DNA of 64,000 bases, from positions 1 through 64,000 of the forward strand of contig SVTH01000004.1 of NCBI GenBank assembly GCA_015063885.1, written 5' to 3'. A program made the position numbers and the translations under genes. The notes under the pieces were generated by a model. It worked only from the letters and a program-made list of their open reading frames with translations, was not told where the DNA came from and made no database searches. Positions within the stretch are counted from its first letter, which is position 1; each line of letters opens with the position of its first letter. The stretch comes from Oscillospiraceae bacterium. Its GTDB lineage: Bacteria > Bacillota > Clostridia > Oscillospirales > CAG-382. Of the stretch, positions 1 to 9,849 are shown piece after piece.

Positions 1-4
1 ACAA

Positions 5-56
5 ATCCTCCCCGCTTCTTTTTGTACATTTTATCATAAAACGGAGTCTTTTGCAA
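5..56 (-). promoter_or_regulatory. Divergent promoter and ribosome site for a leftward gene beyond the left edge
   Basis: Read on the minus strand there is a TTGCAA -35 (51-56), a 17-bp spacer and a TAAAAT -10 (28-33). A GGGGAGGA ribosome-binding site follows at about 5-12. The start codon must lie just outside the window, so the gene itself cannot be named. Confidence 0.6.
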
Positions 57-174
57 GAGATCCCGCCCCCGAAAAAAGGGGGAACGAAGGGTATTTTCCC
101 ATGCGCGCAGGGAAAAGTTTGGATATATACTATAAAATTGGCAAATTTGCGGTATAAATTGTTAAAAACGACAA

Positions 175-203
175 TTGCAATCTAAAAATTAAAGTGTTAT
201 AAT
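175..203 (+). promoter_or_regulatory. Sigma-A-type promoter of the giant dockerin gene
   Basis: TTGCAA (175-180), exactly 17 bp, then a perfect TATAAT (198-203). This predicts a leader of about 100 nt before the AAGGAG ribosome site (298-303) and the ATG at 312. The 61-120 stretch holds only a short C5/G5 hairpin (66-82), and I see no other feature there. Confidence 0.75.
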
Positions 204-311
204 ACAACATGTAGACTTAGGCTCTGTTATTGCGCCCACACGTAGTGCGGGCCTCTTAAACACGAAAAAAAGAAAAAAATAAAAAAACAAAATTCAAAAG
301 GAGAAACGCGA

Positions 312-3300
312 ATGAAAAACTTGCGCAAACTTCATGTGCTGGCCGTAGCTCTCGTTATGGTTCTGTGCATGATGGCAACTACTCTGTTCGTTGCAGCAAG
401 CGGCACCGGCGATATCAGCGATCCCATCGTTTTCGATACCGTTGAGTCCGTTCCTGCAAGCGTGACTGTTCCCGCAGGCGCTACTGTGTTTTACACCGTG
501 CCCGCAGGCGGTCTCGAACTGACTGTTGTCGACCTGACTACCGCAGTGAACGTTGTTGGTCCCAAAGGCAATGTCCTTGCCTATACTTCCGACAACGAAG
601 GCACTGCGACCGTTGTGTTCGATGGCTATGCTGACGGTGATACCGTTCTGTTCGGCCTTTGGAACCAGAATCCCTATGCAGACACGGTCGTGACCCTGTC
701 TATTGGGGAGCCTGTTCCTGCTGAGGAGGGCACCGAAGCGAATCCCATCAATGCAAACGATAAGTATTTTGCAGGCGCATTCTGCTACCTGCTGAATCCC
801 ACCCTGTTGGAAGGCGATAACGACGGCGTTTGGTATGAGTTTACCGCTCCCTCCAACGGCATTATGTGCGTAGAGAATTCCGGCAGCGACTATCAGCTCT
901 CCGTGATGCAGGGCTACAGCCAGCTGAACGCTTATGACGACGAGGTTTATTCCAACCCCGTTATGTCTTACCGCCTCACCGCAGGCGAGACCGTTCGGAT
1001 CTGGATCATCGCTGAACCCGATGCAAACCGGAACTATCCCGAAACCACCGTTTATGCCAGCATCTACTTTGTTGCAGGCAACGAGATCGATCCCGTTGCC
1101 ATCAAGAGCAAGGAAAGCTTCAAGGCTAACATCGCCGCAGGCGATACCGTTTGCTTCCTGGACGCTACCAACGGCGGTCTGTGGGGCGGCAAGGGCCTTG
1201 TAATCAGCGGCTACAGCGAAGCAATCGAAGCTATGGTTGTTACCGTTGACGGCGTTGAATACACCGATGTTGACCGCGACGGCACCATCGAGCTCACCCT
1301 GCCCGGTGATCCCAATGCCATGATCGCTCTCCATCCCGAGTTCTCCATCACCAACGGCCATGAATGGGATCTTCCCTTCACTCTGACCCTGGTTGATGAG
1401 GCTCATGAGGATGAACCCGCAGTTCCCGAGCTGGGCTACTGCTCCTGCGGCACCGAGCTTGAGTACTACGAGAGACTTGAGCCCTGCCACCAGAACGGCT
1501 GTGAAGAGTACTGGTACTGCCCCACCTGCGACGCTGTATACGCAGACGAGGCTGCTACCATCGTTACCAACCGTATGAACCTGACCATTCCTGCCGACTG
1601 CGAGCTGGTTTACATGCCCGCTGTTGAGGCTTGCCATGCAAACGGTTCCTACGAGTACTGGTTCTGCCCCGAGTGCCAGGCAGTCTTCTCCGACGCTGAA
1701 GGCAGATACCTGACCAACCGCATGAACCTGACCATTCCCGCTACCACCGATCTGGTTTACGAGTCCGGTTACGAAGCAACCTGCCACCAGAACGGTCTGC
1801 AGGAATACTGGTTCTGCCCCGAGTGCGATGCAGTCTATGCAGACGAAGCAGGCACTCAGCTGACCAACCGCAAGAACCTGGTTATCGTTGCTGAATGCGA
1901 GCTGGTTTATCAGCCCGGCTACGAAGCAACCTGCCATCAGAACGGCTCTTATGAGTACTGGTTCTGCTCCGAGTGCGATGCAGTCTTTGCAGACGCAGCA
2001 GGTACCCAGCTCACCAACCGTAAGAACCTGACCATCCCCGCTCTCTCCGAGCTGGTATATGAGGAAGGCTACGAGGCAGTTTGCCACCAGAACGGCAGAC
2101 AGGATTACTGGTACTGTGCAGATTGCGGCACTATGTTCGCAGATGCAGCAGGTATCATCATCACCAACGTTAAGAACGTGATCATCCCCGCTCCCGTAGA
2201 GCTGACCCACGTTGAGGCAGTTGAGGCTGTATGCCACCAGAACGGTAACACCGAGTACTGGTACTGTGCAGACTGCGGCGCAATGTTCGCAGACGCGCAG
2301 GGCATCATCATCACCAACGCCAAGAACGTAATCGTTCCCGCTCCCGTAGAGCTGACCCACGTTGAAGGCTACGATGCAGTATGCCATCAGAACGGTCTGC
2401 AGGAGTACTGGTACTGTGCAGACTGCGGCGCAATGTTCGCAGACGCGCAGGGCATCATCATCACCAACGCCAAGAACGTGATCATCCCCGCTCCCGTAGA
2501 GCTGACCCACGTTGAGGCAGTTGACGCAGTTTGCCACCAGAACGGTAACACCGAGTACTGGTACTGTGCAGACTGCGGCGCAATGTTCGCAGATGCGCAG
2601 GGCATCATCATTACCAACGCTAAGAACGTGATCGTTCCCGCTCCCGTAGAGCTGACCCACGTTGAAGGCTACGATGCAGTATGCCATCAGAACGGTCTGC
2701 AGGAGTACTGGTACTGTGCAGATTGCGGCGCAATGTTCGCAGACGCACAGGGCATCATCATCACCAACGCCAAGAACGTAATCATCCCCGCTCCCGTAGA
2801 GCTGACCTACGTTGAGGCTGTTGCTCCCGTATGCCACCAGAACGGTACCACCGAGTACTGGTACTGTGCAGATTGCGGCGCAATGTTCGCAGACGCACAG
2901 GGCATCATCATCACCAACGCTAAGAACGTGATCGTTCCCGCTCCCGTAGAGCTGACCCACGTTGAAGGCTACGATGCAGTATGCCATCAGAACGGCCAGC
3001 AGGAGTACTGGTACTGTGCAGATTGCGGCGCAATGTTCGCAGACGCGCAGGGCATCATCATCACCAACGCCAAGAACGTGATCATCCCCGCTCCCGTAGA
3101 GCTGACCTACGTTGAAGGCTACGAGGCAGTTTGCCACCAGAACGGCAGACAGGATTACTGGTACTGTGCAGATTGCGGCACTATGTTCGCAGATGCGCAG
3201 GGCATCATCATCACCAACGCCAAGAACGTGATCATCCCCGCTCCCGTAGAGCTGACCCACGTTGAAGGCTACGATGCAGTATGCCATCAGAACGGCCAGC

Positions 3301-6300
3301 AGGAGTACTGGTACTGTGCAGATTGCGGCGCAATGTTCGCAGACGCACAGGGCATCGTGATTACCAACTCCAAGAATGTGATCATCCCCGCACTGAACGA
3401 GCTGACCTATGTTGAGGGTTACGAAGCAGTTTGCCACCAGACCGGCAGACAGGACTACTGGTACTGCGAGGTTTGCGGCGCAATGTTCGCAGACGCACAG
3501 GGCATCATCATCACCAACGCCAAGAACGTGATCATCCCCGCTCCCGTAGAGCTGACCTACGTTGAGGCTGTTGCTCCCGTATGCCACCAGAACGGTACCA
3601 CCGAGTACTGGTACTGTGCAGACTGCGGCGCAATGTTCGCAGATGCGCAGGGCATCATCATTACCAACGCTAAGAACGTAATCGTTCCCGCTGTCACCGA
3701 CCTGGTACACGTAGAAGGCTACGAAGCTACCTGCCACCAGACCGGCCTGAACGAGTACTGGTACTGCCCCGATTGCGATGCAGTCTTTGCAGACGCAGCA
3801 GGCAGATACCTGACCAACGTTAAGAACCAGATCATCCCCGCTCTTACCGAGCTGGTATATGTTGAGGCTGTAGAGCCCGGCTGCCACCAGACCGGTATGA
3901 ACGAGTACTGGTACTGCTCTGAGTGTGATGCAGTCTTTGCAGACGCAGCAGGCACTCAGCTGACCAACCGTAAGAACCTGACCATCCCCGCTCTCATCGA
4001 CCTGGTACACGTTGAGGCTGTAGAGCCCGGCTGCCACCAGACCGGCTCTTACGAGTACTGGTACTGCCCCGAGTGCGACGCAGTCTTCGCAGATGCAGCC
4101 GCTACTCAGCTGACCAACCGCAAGAACCTGACCATCCCCGCTCTCACCGAGCTGGTTTACGTTCCCGGTTATGAAGCTTCCTGCCACCAGACCGGTATGA
4201 ACGAGTACTGGTACTGCCCCGATTGCGATGCAGTGTTTGCAGATGCAGCAGGCATCCAGCTCACCAACCGTAAGAACCAGATCATCCCCGCTACCTCCGA
4301 GATGGTACACGTGGACGCAGTTGATCCCGTATGCCACCAGACCGGTAACGTAGAGTACTGGTACTGCTCCGAGTGCCTTGCAGTCTTCACCGACGCAGCA
4401 GCAACTCAGCTGAGCAACTTCAAGAACGTAATCGTTCCCGCTGTCACCGACCTGGTATATGAGGAAGGCTACGAGGCATCCTGCCACCAGACCGGTATGA
4501 ACGAGTACTGGTACTGCCCCGATTGCGATGCAGTCTTTGCAGACGCAGCAGGCAGATACCTGACCAACCGCAAGAACCTGACCATCCCCGCTCTGTACGA
4601 GCTTGAGTACGTTGAGGCTGTAGAGCCCTGCCACGCAAACGGCTGTGCAGAGTACTGGTACTGCCCCGATTGCGATGCTATCTTCTCCGATGCAGAAGGC
4701 AGATATCTCACCAACATCAAGAACCTGACCATCCCCGCAGACAACACCCTGACTTACGTTCCCGGTTACGAGGCAACCTGCCACCAGACCGGTATGAACG
4801 AGTACTGGTACTGCGATGAGTGCGATGCAGTCTTTGCAGACGCAGAAGGCAGATACCTGACCAACCGCAAGAACCTGACCATCCCCGCACTGAACGATCT
4901 TGTTTACATGCCCGAGGTTCCCGCATGCCATGTAAACGGCACCATGGAATACTGGTTCTGCCCCGACTGCCAGGCAGTATTTGCCGATGCAGAAGGCAAG
5001 ATCCTCACCAACCGTCTGAACCTGACCATCCCCGCTGATACCGAGCTGGTCTACATGCCCGAGGTTCCCGCTTGCCATGCAAACGGCACCATGGAATACT
5101 GGTTCTGCCCCGATTGCGACGCAGTATATGCTGATGCAGAGGGTAAGATCCTCACCAACCGCATGAACCTGACCATCCCCGCCGATACCAAGCTGATCCA
5201 CATCATCGGTATCGAAGCAACCTGCCACACCAACGGCAGACTTGAGTCCTGGTACTGCTTGGAGTGCGACACCTTCTTCCTTGATGCAGAAGGCAAGTAC
5301 AACGTAGCTTACCTGAGCCTCACCATCCCCGCATTCGGCGAGATCATCTACGTTCCCGCAGTTGACGCTACTTGCCATCAGAACGGCTCTTATGAGTACT
5401 GGTATTGCACCGGTTGCGATGCAGTTTACGCAGACGAAGCTTGCAAGCAGCTCACCAACCGCAAGAACCTGACCATTCCCGCTCTGAACGATCTGGTACA
5501 CGTTGAGGCTGTAGAGCCCGGCTGCCACCAGAACGGTATGCAGGAATACTGGTACTGCCCCGATTGCGATGCAGTCTTTGCAGACGCAGCAGGCAGATAC
5601 CTGACCAACCGTAAGAACCTGACCATCCCCGCAACCTCCGAGCTGGTATACGTTGAGGCTGTAGAGCCCGGCTGCCACCAGAACGGTAACGTAGAGCACT
5701 GGTACTGCTCTGAGTGTCTTGCAGTCTTCGCCGACGCTGCAGCTACTCAGCTGACCAACTTCAAGAACGTTATTATCCCCGCAATCTACGACCTGGTACA
5801 CGTTGAGGCTGTTGAGCCCGGCTGCCACCAGACCGGCTCTTACGAGTACTGGTACTGCCCCGAGTGCGATGCAGTCTTTGCAGACGCAGCAGGCACCCAG
5901 CTGACCAACCGCAAGAACCTGACCATCCCCGCAATCTATGACCTGGTACACGTAGAAGCAGTTGAACCCAACTGCCACCAGACCGGTATGAACGAGTACT
6001 GGTACTGCCCCGAGTGCGATGCAGTCTTTGCAGACGCAGCAGGCATCCAGCTCACCAACCGCAAGAACCTGACCATCCCCGCTCTGAACGACCTGGTACA
6101 CGTTGAAGCTGTTGCTCCCAACTGCCACCAGACCGGTATGAACGAGTATTGGTTCTGCCCCGAGTGCGATGCAGTCTTTGCAGACGCAGCAGGCACCCAG
6201 TTGACCAACCGTAAGAACCTGACTATCCCCGCTCTGAACGACCTGGTACACGTTGAAGCTGTTGCTCCCAACTGCCACCAGACCGGCTCTTATGAGTACT

Positions 6301-9119
6301 GGTACTGCCCCGAGTGCGACGCAGTCTTCGCAGACGCAGCAGGCACTCAGCTGACCAACCGCAAGAACCTGACCATCCCCGCTCTGAACGACCTGGTATA
6401 CGTTGAAGCTGTTGCTCCCAACTGCCACCAGACCGGCATGAACGAGTATTGGTTCTGCCCCGAGTGCGATGCAGTCTTCGCAGACGCAGCAGGCACCCAG
6501 CTCACCAACCGCAAGAACCTGACCATCCCCGCTCTGAACGACCTGGTATACGTTGAGGCTGTAGAGCCCGGCTGCCACCAGACCGGCTCTTATGAGTACT
6601 GGTATTGCCCCGAGTGCGAGACCGTCTTCGCAGACGCAGCCGCTACTCAGGTTACCAACCGTAAGAACCTGACCATCCCCGCAATCTTCGAACTGGTACA
6701 CGTTGAGGCTGTAGAGCCCAACTGCCACCAGACCGGCTCTTACGAGTACTGGTACTGCCCCGAGTGCGACGCAGTCTTTGCAGACGCAGCAGGCACCCAG
6801 CTCACCAACCGCAAGAACCTGACCATCCCCGCTAACACCGAGCTGGTTTACGTTCCCGGTTACGAAGCATCTTGCCACCAGACCGGTATGAACGAGTACT
6901 GGTACTGCCCCGAGTGCGACGCAGTCTTCGCAGACGCAGCCGCTACTCAGCTGACCAACCGTAAGAACCTGATCATCCCCGCTCTCACCGAGCTGGTATA
7001 CGTAGAAGGCTACGAGGCTTCCTGCCACCAGACCGGTATGAACGAGTATTGGTACTGCTCTGAGTGCGATGCAGTCTTTGCAGACGCAGCAGGCACCCAG
7101 CTGACCAACCGCAAGAACCTGACCATCCCCGCAATCTATGACCTGGTACACGTTGAGGCTGTAGAGCCCAATTGCCACCAGACCGGTATGAACGAGTACT
7201 GGTACTGCCCCGAGTGCGATGCAGTCTTCGCAGACGCAGCAGGCACCCAGCTCACCAACCGCAAGAACCTGACCATCCCCGCAATCTACGATCTCGTTTA
7301 CATGCCCGAGGTTCCCGCATGCCATGTAAATGGCGTTCAGGAATACTGGTTCTGCCCTGAGTGCGACGCAGTCTTCGCAGACGCAGCAGGTACCCAGCTG
7401 ACCAACCGTCTGAACCTGACCATCCCCGCTGATACCGAGCTGGTTTACGTTCCCGGTTACGAAGCTTCCTGCCACCAGACCGGTATGAACGAGTACTGGT
7501 TCTGCCCCGAATGCGGCGGCGTTTACGCTGATGCAGAAGGCAGATACCTGACCAACCGCATGAACCTTGTCATTCCCGCAATCTACGACCTGGTACACGT
7601 TGAGGCTGTAGAGCCCGGCTGCCACCAGAACGGTATGCAGGAATACTGGTACTGCCCCGACTGCGATGCAGTCTTCGCAGACGCAGCAGCTACCCAGCTG
7701 ACCAACCGCAAGAACCTCACCATCCCCGCAATCTACGACCTGGTACACGTAGAAGCAGTTGAACCCAACTGCCACCAGACCGGCTCTTATGAGTACTGGT
7801 ACTGCCCCGAGTGCGACGCAGTCTTCGCAGACGCAGCAGGCATCCAGCTCACCAACCGCAAGAACCTGACCATCCCCGCTCTGAACGACCTGGTATACGT
7901 TGAAGCTGTTGCTCCCAACTGCCACCAGACCGGTATGAACGAGTATTGGTTCTGCCCCGAGTGCGACGCAGTCTTCGCAGATGCAGCAGGCACCCAGCTG
8001 ACCAACCGCAAGAACCTGACCATCCCCGCTAACACCGAGTTGGTTTACGTTCCCGGTTACGAAGCATCTTGCCACCAGACCGGCTCTTATGAGTACTGGT
8101 ACTGCCCCGAGTGCGATGCAGTCTTTGCAGACGCAGCCGCTACTCAGCTGACCAACCGTAAGAACCTGACCATCCCCGCTAACACCGAGCTGGTTTACGT
8201 TCCCGGTTACGAAGCATCTTGCCACCAGACCGGTTTGAACGAGTATTGGTACTGCTCTGAGTGCGACGCAGTCTTCGCAGACGCAGCCGCTACCCAGCTG
8301 ACCAACCGTAAGAACCAGATCATCCCCGCTCTGAACGACCTGGTATACGTTGAGGCTGTAGAGCCCGGCTGCCACCAGACCGGCTCTTACGAGTACTGGT
8401 ACTGCCCCGAGTGCGAGACCGTCTTCGCAGACGCAGCCGCTACTCAGGTTACCAACCGTAAGAATCTGACCATCCCCGCAATCTACGATCTCGTTTACAT
8501 GCCCGAGATTCCCGCATGCCATGTAAATGGCGTTCAGGAATACTGGTTCTGCCCTGAGTGCGACGCAGTCTTCGCAGACGCAGCAGGCATCCAGCTGACC
8601 AACCGTCTGAACCTGACCATCCCCGCTGATACCGAGCTGGTTTACGTTCCCGGTTACGAAGCATCCTGCCACCAGACCGGTATGAACGAGTACTGGTACT
8701 GCCCCGAATGCGGCGGCGTTTACGCTGATGCAGAAGGCAGATACCTGACCAACCGCATGAACCTTGTCATTCCCGCTCTGAACGATCTCGTATACGTTCC
8801 CGCAGTTGAAGCTACCGCTACCAGAGATGGTATGCAGGAGTACTGGTACTGCCCCGAGTGCGACGCAGTCTTTGCAGATGCAGCAGGCAGATACCTGACC
8901 AACCGTAAGAACCTGATCGTTCCCGCTACCGGCCTCATCGCAGGCGACATCAACGGCGACGGCAGAATCAACAACCTGGACTACCTGATGTTGAAGAGAC
9001 ACGTAATGGGTTCCACCAAGTTGACCGCTGATCAGCTCACCCGTGCAGATGTCAATGGCGACGGTAGAATCAACGCTCTCGACTACGCTGCTCTGAAGAG
9101 CATCCTTCTCCAGAAATAA
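312..9119 (+). CDS. Giant secreted protein with 50 tandem 50-residue Cys/His repeats and a C-terminal type I dockerin
   Basis: The 2,935-residue product has a signal peptide (residues 1-30: basic start, hydrophobic core, then A-A-S). Residues about 31-390 look like three beta-sandwich modules resembling pre-peptidase C-terminal domains. Residues 392 to about 2875 hold 50 repeats, 44 of 50 and 6 of 49 residues if the last is counted as full. The core is C-H-x2-G-x3-Y-W-[YF]-C-x2-C-x3-[FY]-x-D-x2-G. The C and H at the start plus CxxC could bind zinc or form disulfides; this is inference. Residues 2877-2935 are a type I dockerin with two DxNGDGxIN calcium loops. There is no LPxTG motif or membrane anchor, so attachment through a cohesin is the simplest model. 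Related single repeats occur in surface proteins of gut Clostridia. The gene is monocistronic, with its own promoter and terminator. Its substrate or partner is unknown. Confidence 0.85.
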   Translation: MKNLRKLHVLAVALVMVLCMMATTLFVAASGTGDISDPIVFDTVESVPASVTVPAGATVFYTVPAGGLELTVVDLTTAVNVVGPKGNVLAYTSDNEGTATVVFDGYADGDTVLFGLWNQNPYADTVVTLSIGEPVPAEEGTEANPINANDKYFAGAFCYLLNPTLLEGDNDGVWYEFTAPSNGIMCVENSGSDYQLSVMQGYSQLNAYDDEVYSNPVMSYRLTAGETVRIWIIAEPDANRNYPETTVYASIYFVAGNEIDPVAIKSKESFKANIAAGDTVCFLDATNGGLWGGKGLVISGYSEAIEAMVVTVDGVEYTDVDRDGTIELTLPGDPNAMIALHPEFSITNGHEWDLPFTLTLVDEAHEDEPAVPELGYCSCGTELEYYERLEPCHQNGCEEYWYCPTCDAVYADEAATIVTNRMNLTIPADCELVYMPAVEACHANGSYEYWFCPECQAVFSDAEGRYLTNRMNLTIPATTDLVYESGYEATCHQNGLQEYWFCPECDAVYADEAGTQLTNRKNLVIVAECELVYQPGYEATCHQNGSYEYWFCSECDAVFADAAGTQLTNRKNLTIPALSELVYEEGYEAVCHQNGRQDYWYCADCGTMFADAAGIIITNVKNVIIPAPVELTHVEAVEAVCHQNGNTEYWYCADCGAMFADAQGIIITNAKNVIVPAPVELTHVEGYDAVCHQNGLQEYWYCADCGAMFADAQGIIITNAKNVIIPAPVELTHVEAVDAVCHQNGNTEYWYCADCGAMFADAQGIIITNAKNVIVPAPVELTHVEGYDAVCHQNGLQEYWYCADCGAMFADAQGIIITNAKNVIIPAPVELTYVEAVAPVCHQNGTTEYWYCADCGAMFADAQGIIITNAKNVIVPAPVELTHVEGYDAVCHQNGQQEYWYCADCGAMFADAQGIIITNAKNVIIPAPVELTYVEGYEAVCHQNGRQDYWYCADCGTMFADAQGIIITNAKNVIIPAPVELTHVEGYDAVCHQNGQQEYWYCADCGAMFADAQGIVITNSKNVIIPALNELTYVEGYEAVCHQTGRQDYWYCEVCGAMFADAQGIIITNAKNVIIPAPVELTYVEAVAPVCHQNGTTEYWYCADCGAMFADAQGIIITNAKNVIVPAVTDLVHVEGYEATCHQTGLNEYWYCPDCDAVFADAAGRYLTNVKNQIIPALTELVYVEAVEPGCHQTGMNEYWYCSECDAVFADAAGTQLTNRKNLTIPALIDLVHVEAVEPGCHQTGSYEYWYCPECDAVFADAAATQLTNRKNLTIPALTELVYVPGYEASCHQTGMNEYWYCPDCDAVFADAAGIQLTNRKNQIIPATSEMVHVDAVDPVCHQTGNVEYWYCSECLAVFTDAAATQLSNFKNVIVPAVTDLVYEEGYEASCHQTGMNEYWYCPDCDAVFADAAGRYLTNRKNLTIPALYELEYVEAVEPCHANGCAEYWYCPDCDAIFSDAEGRYLTNIKNLTIPADNTLTYVPGYEATCHQTGMNEYWYCDECDAVFADAEGRYLTNRKNLTIPALNDLVYMPEVPACHVNGTMEYWFCPDCQAVFADAEGKILTNRLNLTIPADTELVYMPEVPACHANGTMEYWFCPDCDAVYADAEGKILTNRMNLTIPADTKLIHIIGIEATCHTNGRLESWYCLECDTFFLDAEGKYNVAYLSLTIPAFGEIIYVPAVDATCHQNGSYEYWYCTGCDAVYADEACKQLTNRKNLTIPALNDLVHVEAVEPGCHQNGMQEYWYCPDCDAVFADAAGRYLTNRKNLTIPATSELVYVEAVEPGCHQNGNVEHWYCSECLAVFADAAATQLTNFKNVIIPAIYDLVHVEAVEPGCHQTGSYEYWYCPECDAVFADAAGTQLTNRKNLTIPAIYDLVHVEAVEPNCHQTGMNEYWYCPECDAVFADAAGIQLTNRKNLTIPALNDLVHVEAVAPNCHQTGMNEYWFCPECDAVFADAAGTQLTNRKNLTIPALNDLVHVEAVAPNCHQTGSYEYWYCPECDAVFADAAGTQLTNRKNLTIPALNDLVYVEAVAPNCHQTGMNEYWFCPECDAVFADAAGTQLTNRKNLTIPALNDLVYVEAVEPGCHQTGSYEYWYCPECETVFADAAATQVTNRKNLTIPAIFELVHVEAVEPNCHQTGSYEYWYCPECDAVFADAAGTQLTNRKNLTIPANTELVYVPGYEASCHQTGMNEYWYCPECDAVFADAAATQLTNRKNLIIPALTELVYVEGYEASCHQTGMNEYWYCSECDAVFADAAGTQLTNRKNLTIPAIYDLVHVEAVEPNCHQTGMNEYWYCPECDAVFADAAGTQLTNRKNLTIPAIYDLVYMPEVPACHVNGVQEYWFCPECDAVFADAAGTQLTNRLNLTIPADTELVYVPGYEASCHQTGMNEYWFCPECGGVYADAEGRYLTNRMNLVIPAIYDLVHVEAVEPGCHQNGMQEYWYCPDCDAVFADAAATQLTNRKNLTIPAIYDLVHVEAVEPNCHQTGSYEYWYCPECDAVFADAAGIQLTNRKNLTIPALNDLVYVEAVAPNCHQTGMNEYWFCPECDAVFADAAGTQLTNRKNLTIPANTELVYVPGYEASCHQTGSYEYWYCPECDAVFADAAATQLTNRKNLTIPANTELVYVPGYEASCHQTGLNEYWYCSECDAVFADAAATQLTNRKNQIIPALNDLVYVEAVEPGCHQTGSYEYWYCPECETVFADAAATQVTNRKNLTIPAIYDLVYMPEIPACHVNGVQEYWFCPECDAVFADAAGIQLTNRLNLTIPADTELVYVPGYEASCHQTGMNEYWYCPECGGVYADAEGRYLTNRMNLVIPALNDLVYVPAVEATATRDGMQEYWYCPECDAVFADAAGRYLTNRKNLIVPATGLIAGDINGDGRINNLDYLMLKRHVMGSTKLTADQLTRADVNGDGRINALDYAALKSILLQK
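1485..8930 (+). repeat. Tandem array of 50 coding repeats, unit 150 bp (six units 147 bp)
   Basis: Counting each Cys-His start from 1485 to 8817 gives 49 intervals: 43 of 50 codons and 6 of 49 codons, exactly 2,444 codons. Units 5-15 (about 2.09-3.68 kb) form one homogeneous subfamily containing A-[DV]-C or E-V-C with M-F-A-D. Within it, neighbouring pairs alternate, giving a 300-bp super-repeat. Units 39-41 recur as units 47-49, 1,197 bp apart. The last unit has lost the leading Cys and His. Confidence 0.9.
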
Positions 9120-9151
9120 GCCGTAATCGACAACAAGCAAACCTAAAAAAG

Positions 9152-9185
9152 ACCGCCATCACTCAAAAGGTGATGGCGGTTTTTC
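9152..9185 (+). terminator. Rho-independent terminator after the dockerin gene
   Basis: Perfect 11-bp stem (9152-9162 with 9170-9180), 7-nt loop, then TTTTT. The sequence before it on the other strand is A-rich, so it can also serve the leftward tag gene ending at 9200. Confidence 0.9.
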
Positions 9186-9199
9186 TATCCGAAAGCTCC

Positions 9200-9820
9200 T
9201 TATTCAAAATGCATCGTGCCTCGCTCTCCGTCGGGCGGTAAGGAAACAGTGGGGAAGCGGTTATTGATCTTCCCGTAGCAGGGGCAGTTCTTCCCGTGGT
9301 CGTTGATCATCCCACAGGCCTGGAGATGGGAATACACAGTAATGCTCCCCAGATACTTGAACCCCCGCTTTTTCAAGTCCTTTGCGATCTCCTCGGAAAG
9401 GCGGTTGCTCACAGGGATATACCCGTCTTCGTGGCCTTGGTACAGCACCGTTTTCCCGTCTGTATAACGCCAGAGATACTTGCAAAAGCTTCCGTATTCC
9501 TCCACGATCTGTTCAAAGCACCCTGCGTTGCCGATCACGGCCTTGATCTTGGGCACCGACCTCAGCATCCCGGGGGTGTTCAGGATCCGCTCCACGTCCT
9601 CCTCGGTGTACCCGGCAACCTTGCGGTAGTCAAAGCCGTCGAAGCACTCACGAAAGATCTCCCGCTTCTTCAACATCAGCATCCAGGAAAGGCCGCACTG
9701 CAACGCCTCCAGCATCAAGAATTCAAACTGCTTCCCGTCCTCCCACAGAGGCACGCCCCACTCCTTGTCGTGGTATTCCTCCATCAGCGCGTCACCGCGG
9801 CTCCAATTGCAATACGACAT
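9200..9820 (-). CDS. tag: DNA-3-methyladenine glycosylase I
   Basis: Tag removes 3-methyladenine from alkylated DNA in base excision repair. The 206-residue product has the family hallmarks in order: C-x-W near residue 4, the Y-H-D-x-E-W-G-V-P segment (16-24), Q-C-G-L-S-W (about 41-46) and the C-terminal zinc ligands H-x-x-x-C-P-C-Y. It is slightly longer than the usual ~190 residues because of a C-terminal tail. The start at 9820 follows a perfect AGGAGG. It is transcribed alone from its own promoter and converges on the dockerin gene. Confidence 0.95.
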   Translation of the reverse strand: MSYCNWSRGDALMEEYHDKEWGVPLWEDGKQFEFLMLEALQCGLSWMLMLKKREIFRECFDGFDYRKVAGYTEEDVERILNTPGMLRSVPKIKAVIGNAGCFEQIVEEYGSFCKYLWRYTDGKTVLYQGHEDGYIPVSNRLSEEIAKDLKKRGFKYLGSITVYSHLQACGMINDHGKNCPCYGKINNRFPTVSLPPDGERGTMHFE

Positions 9821-9849
9821 ACATACCCTCCTATGCGTTCGTTCGATTC

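Noticed and set aside
1485..8930. Regular 150-bp repeats considered as CRISPR or a non-coding satellite
   Set aside because: The repeats are in frame, vary as codons with conserved residues, have no unique spacers, and lie inside one ORF with signal peptide and dockerin.
294..9140. An uninterrupted 2,948-codon reading frame on the strand opposite the dockerin gene
   Set aside because: It is the mirror of a repetitive gene: one unit lacking stop codons on the reverse strand, copied 50 times, stays open. It has no ribosome site, promoter or plausible protein features.
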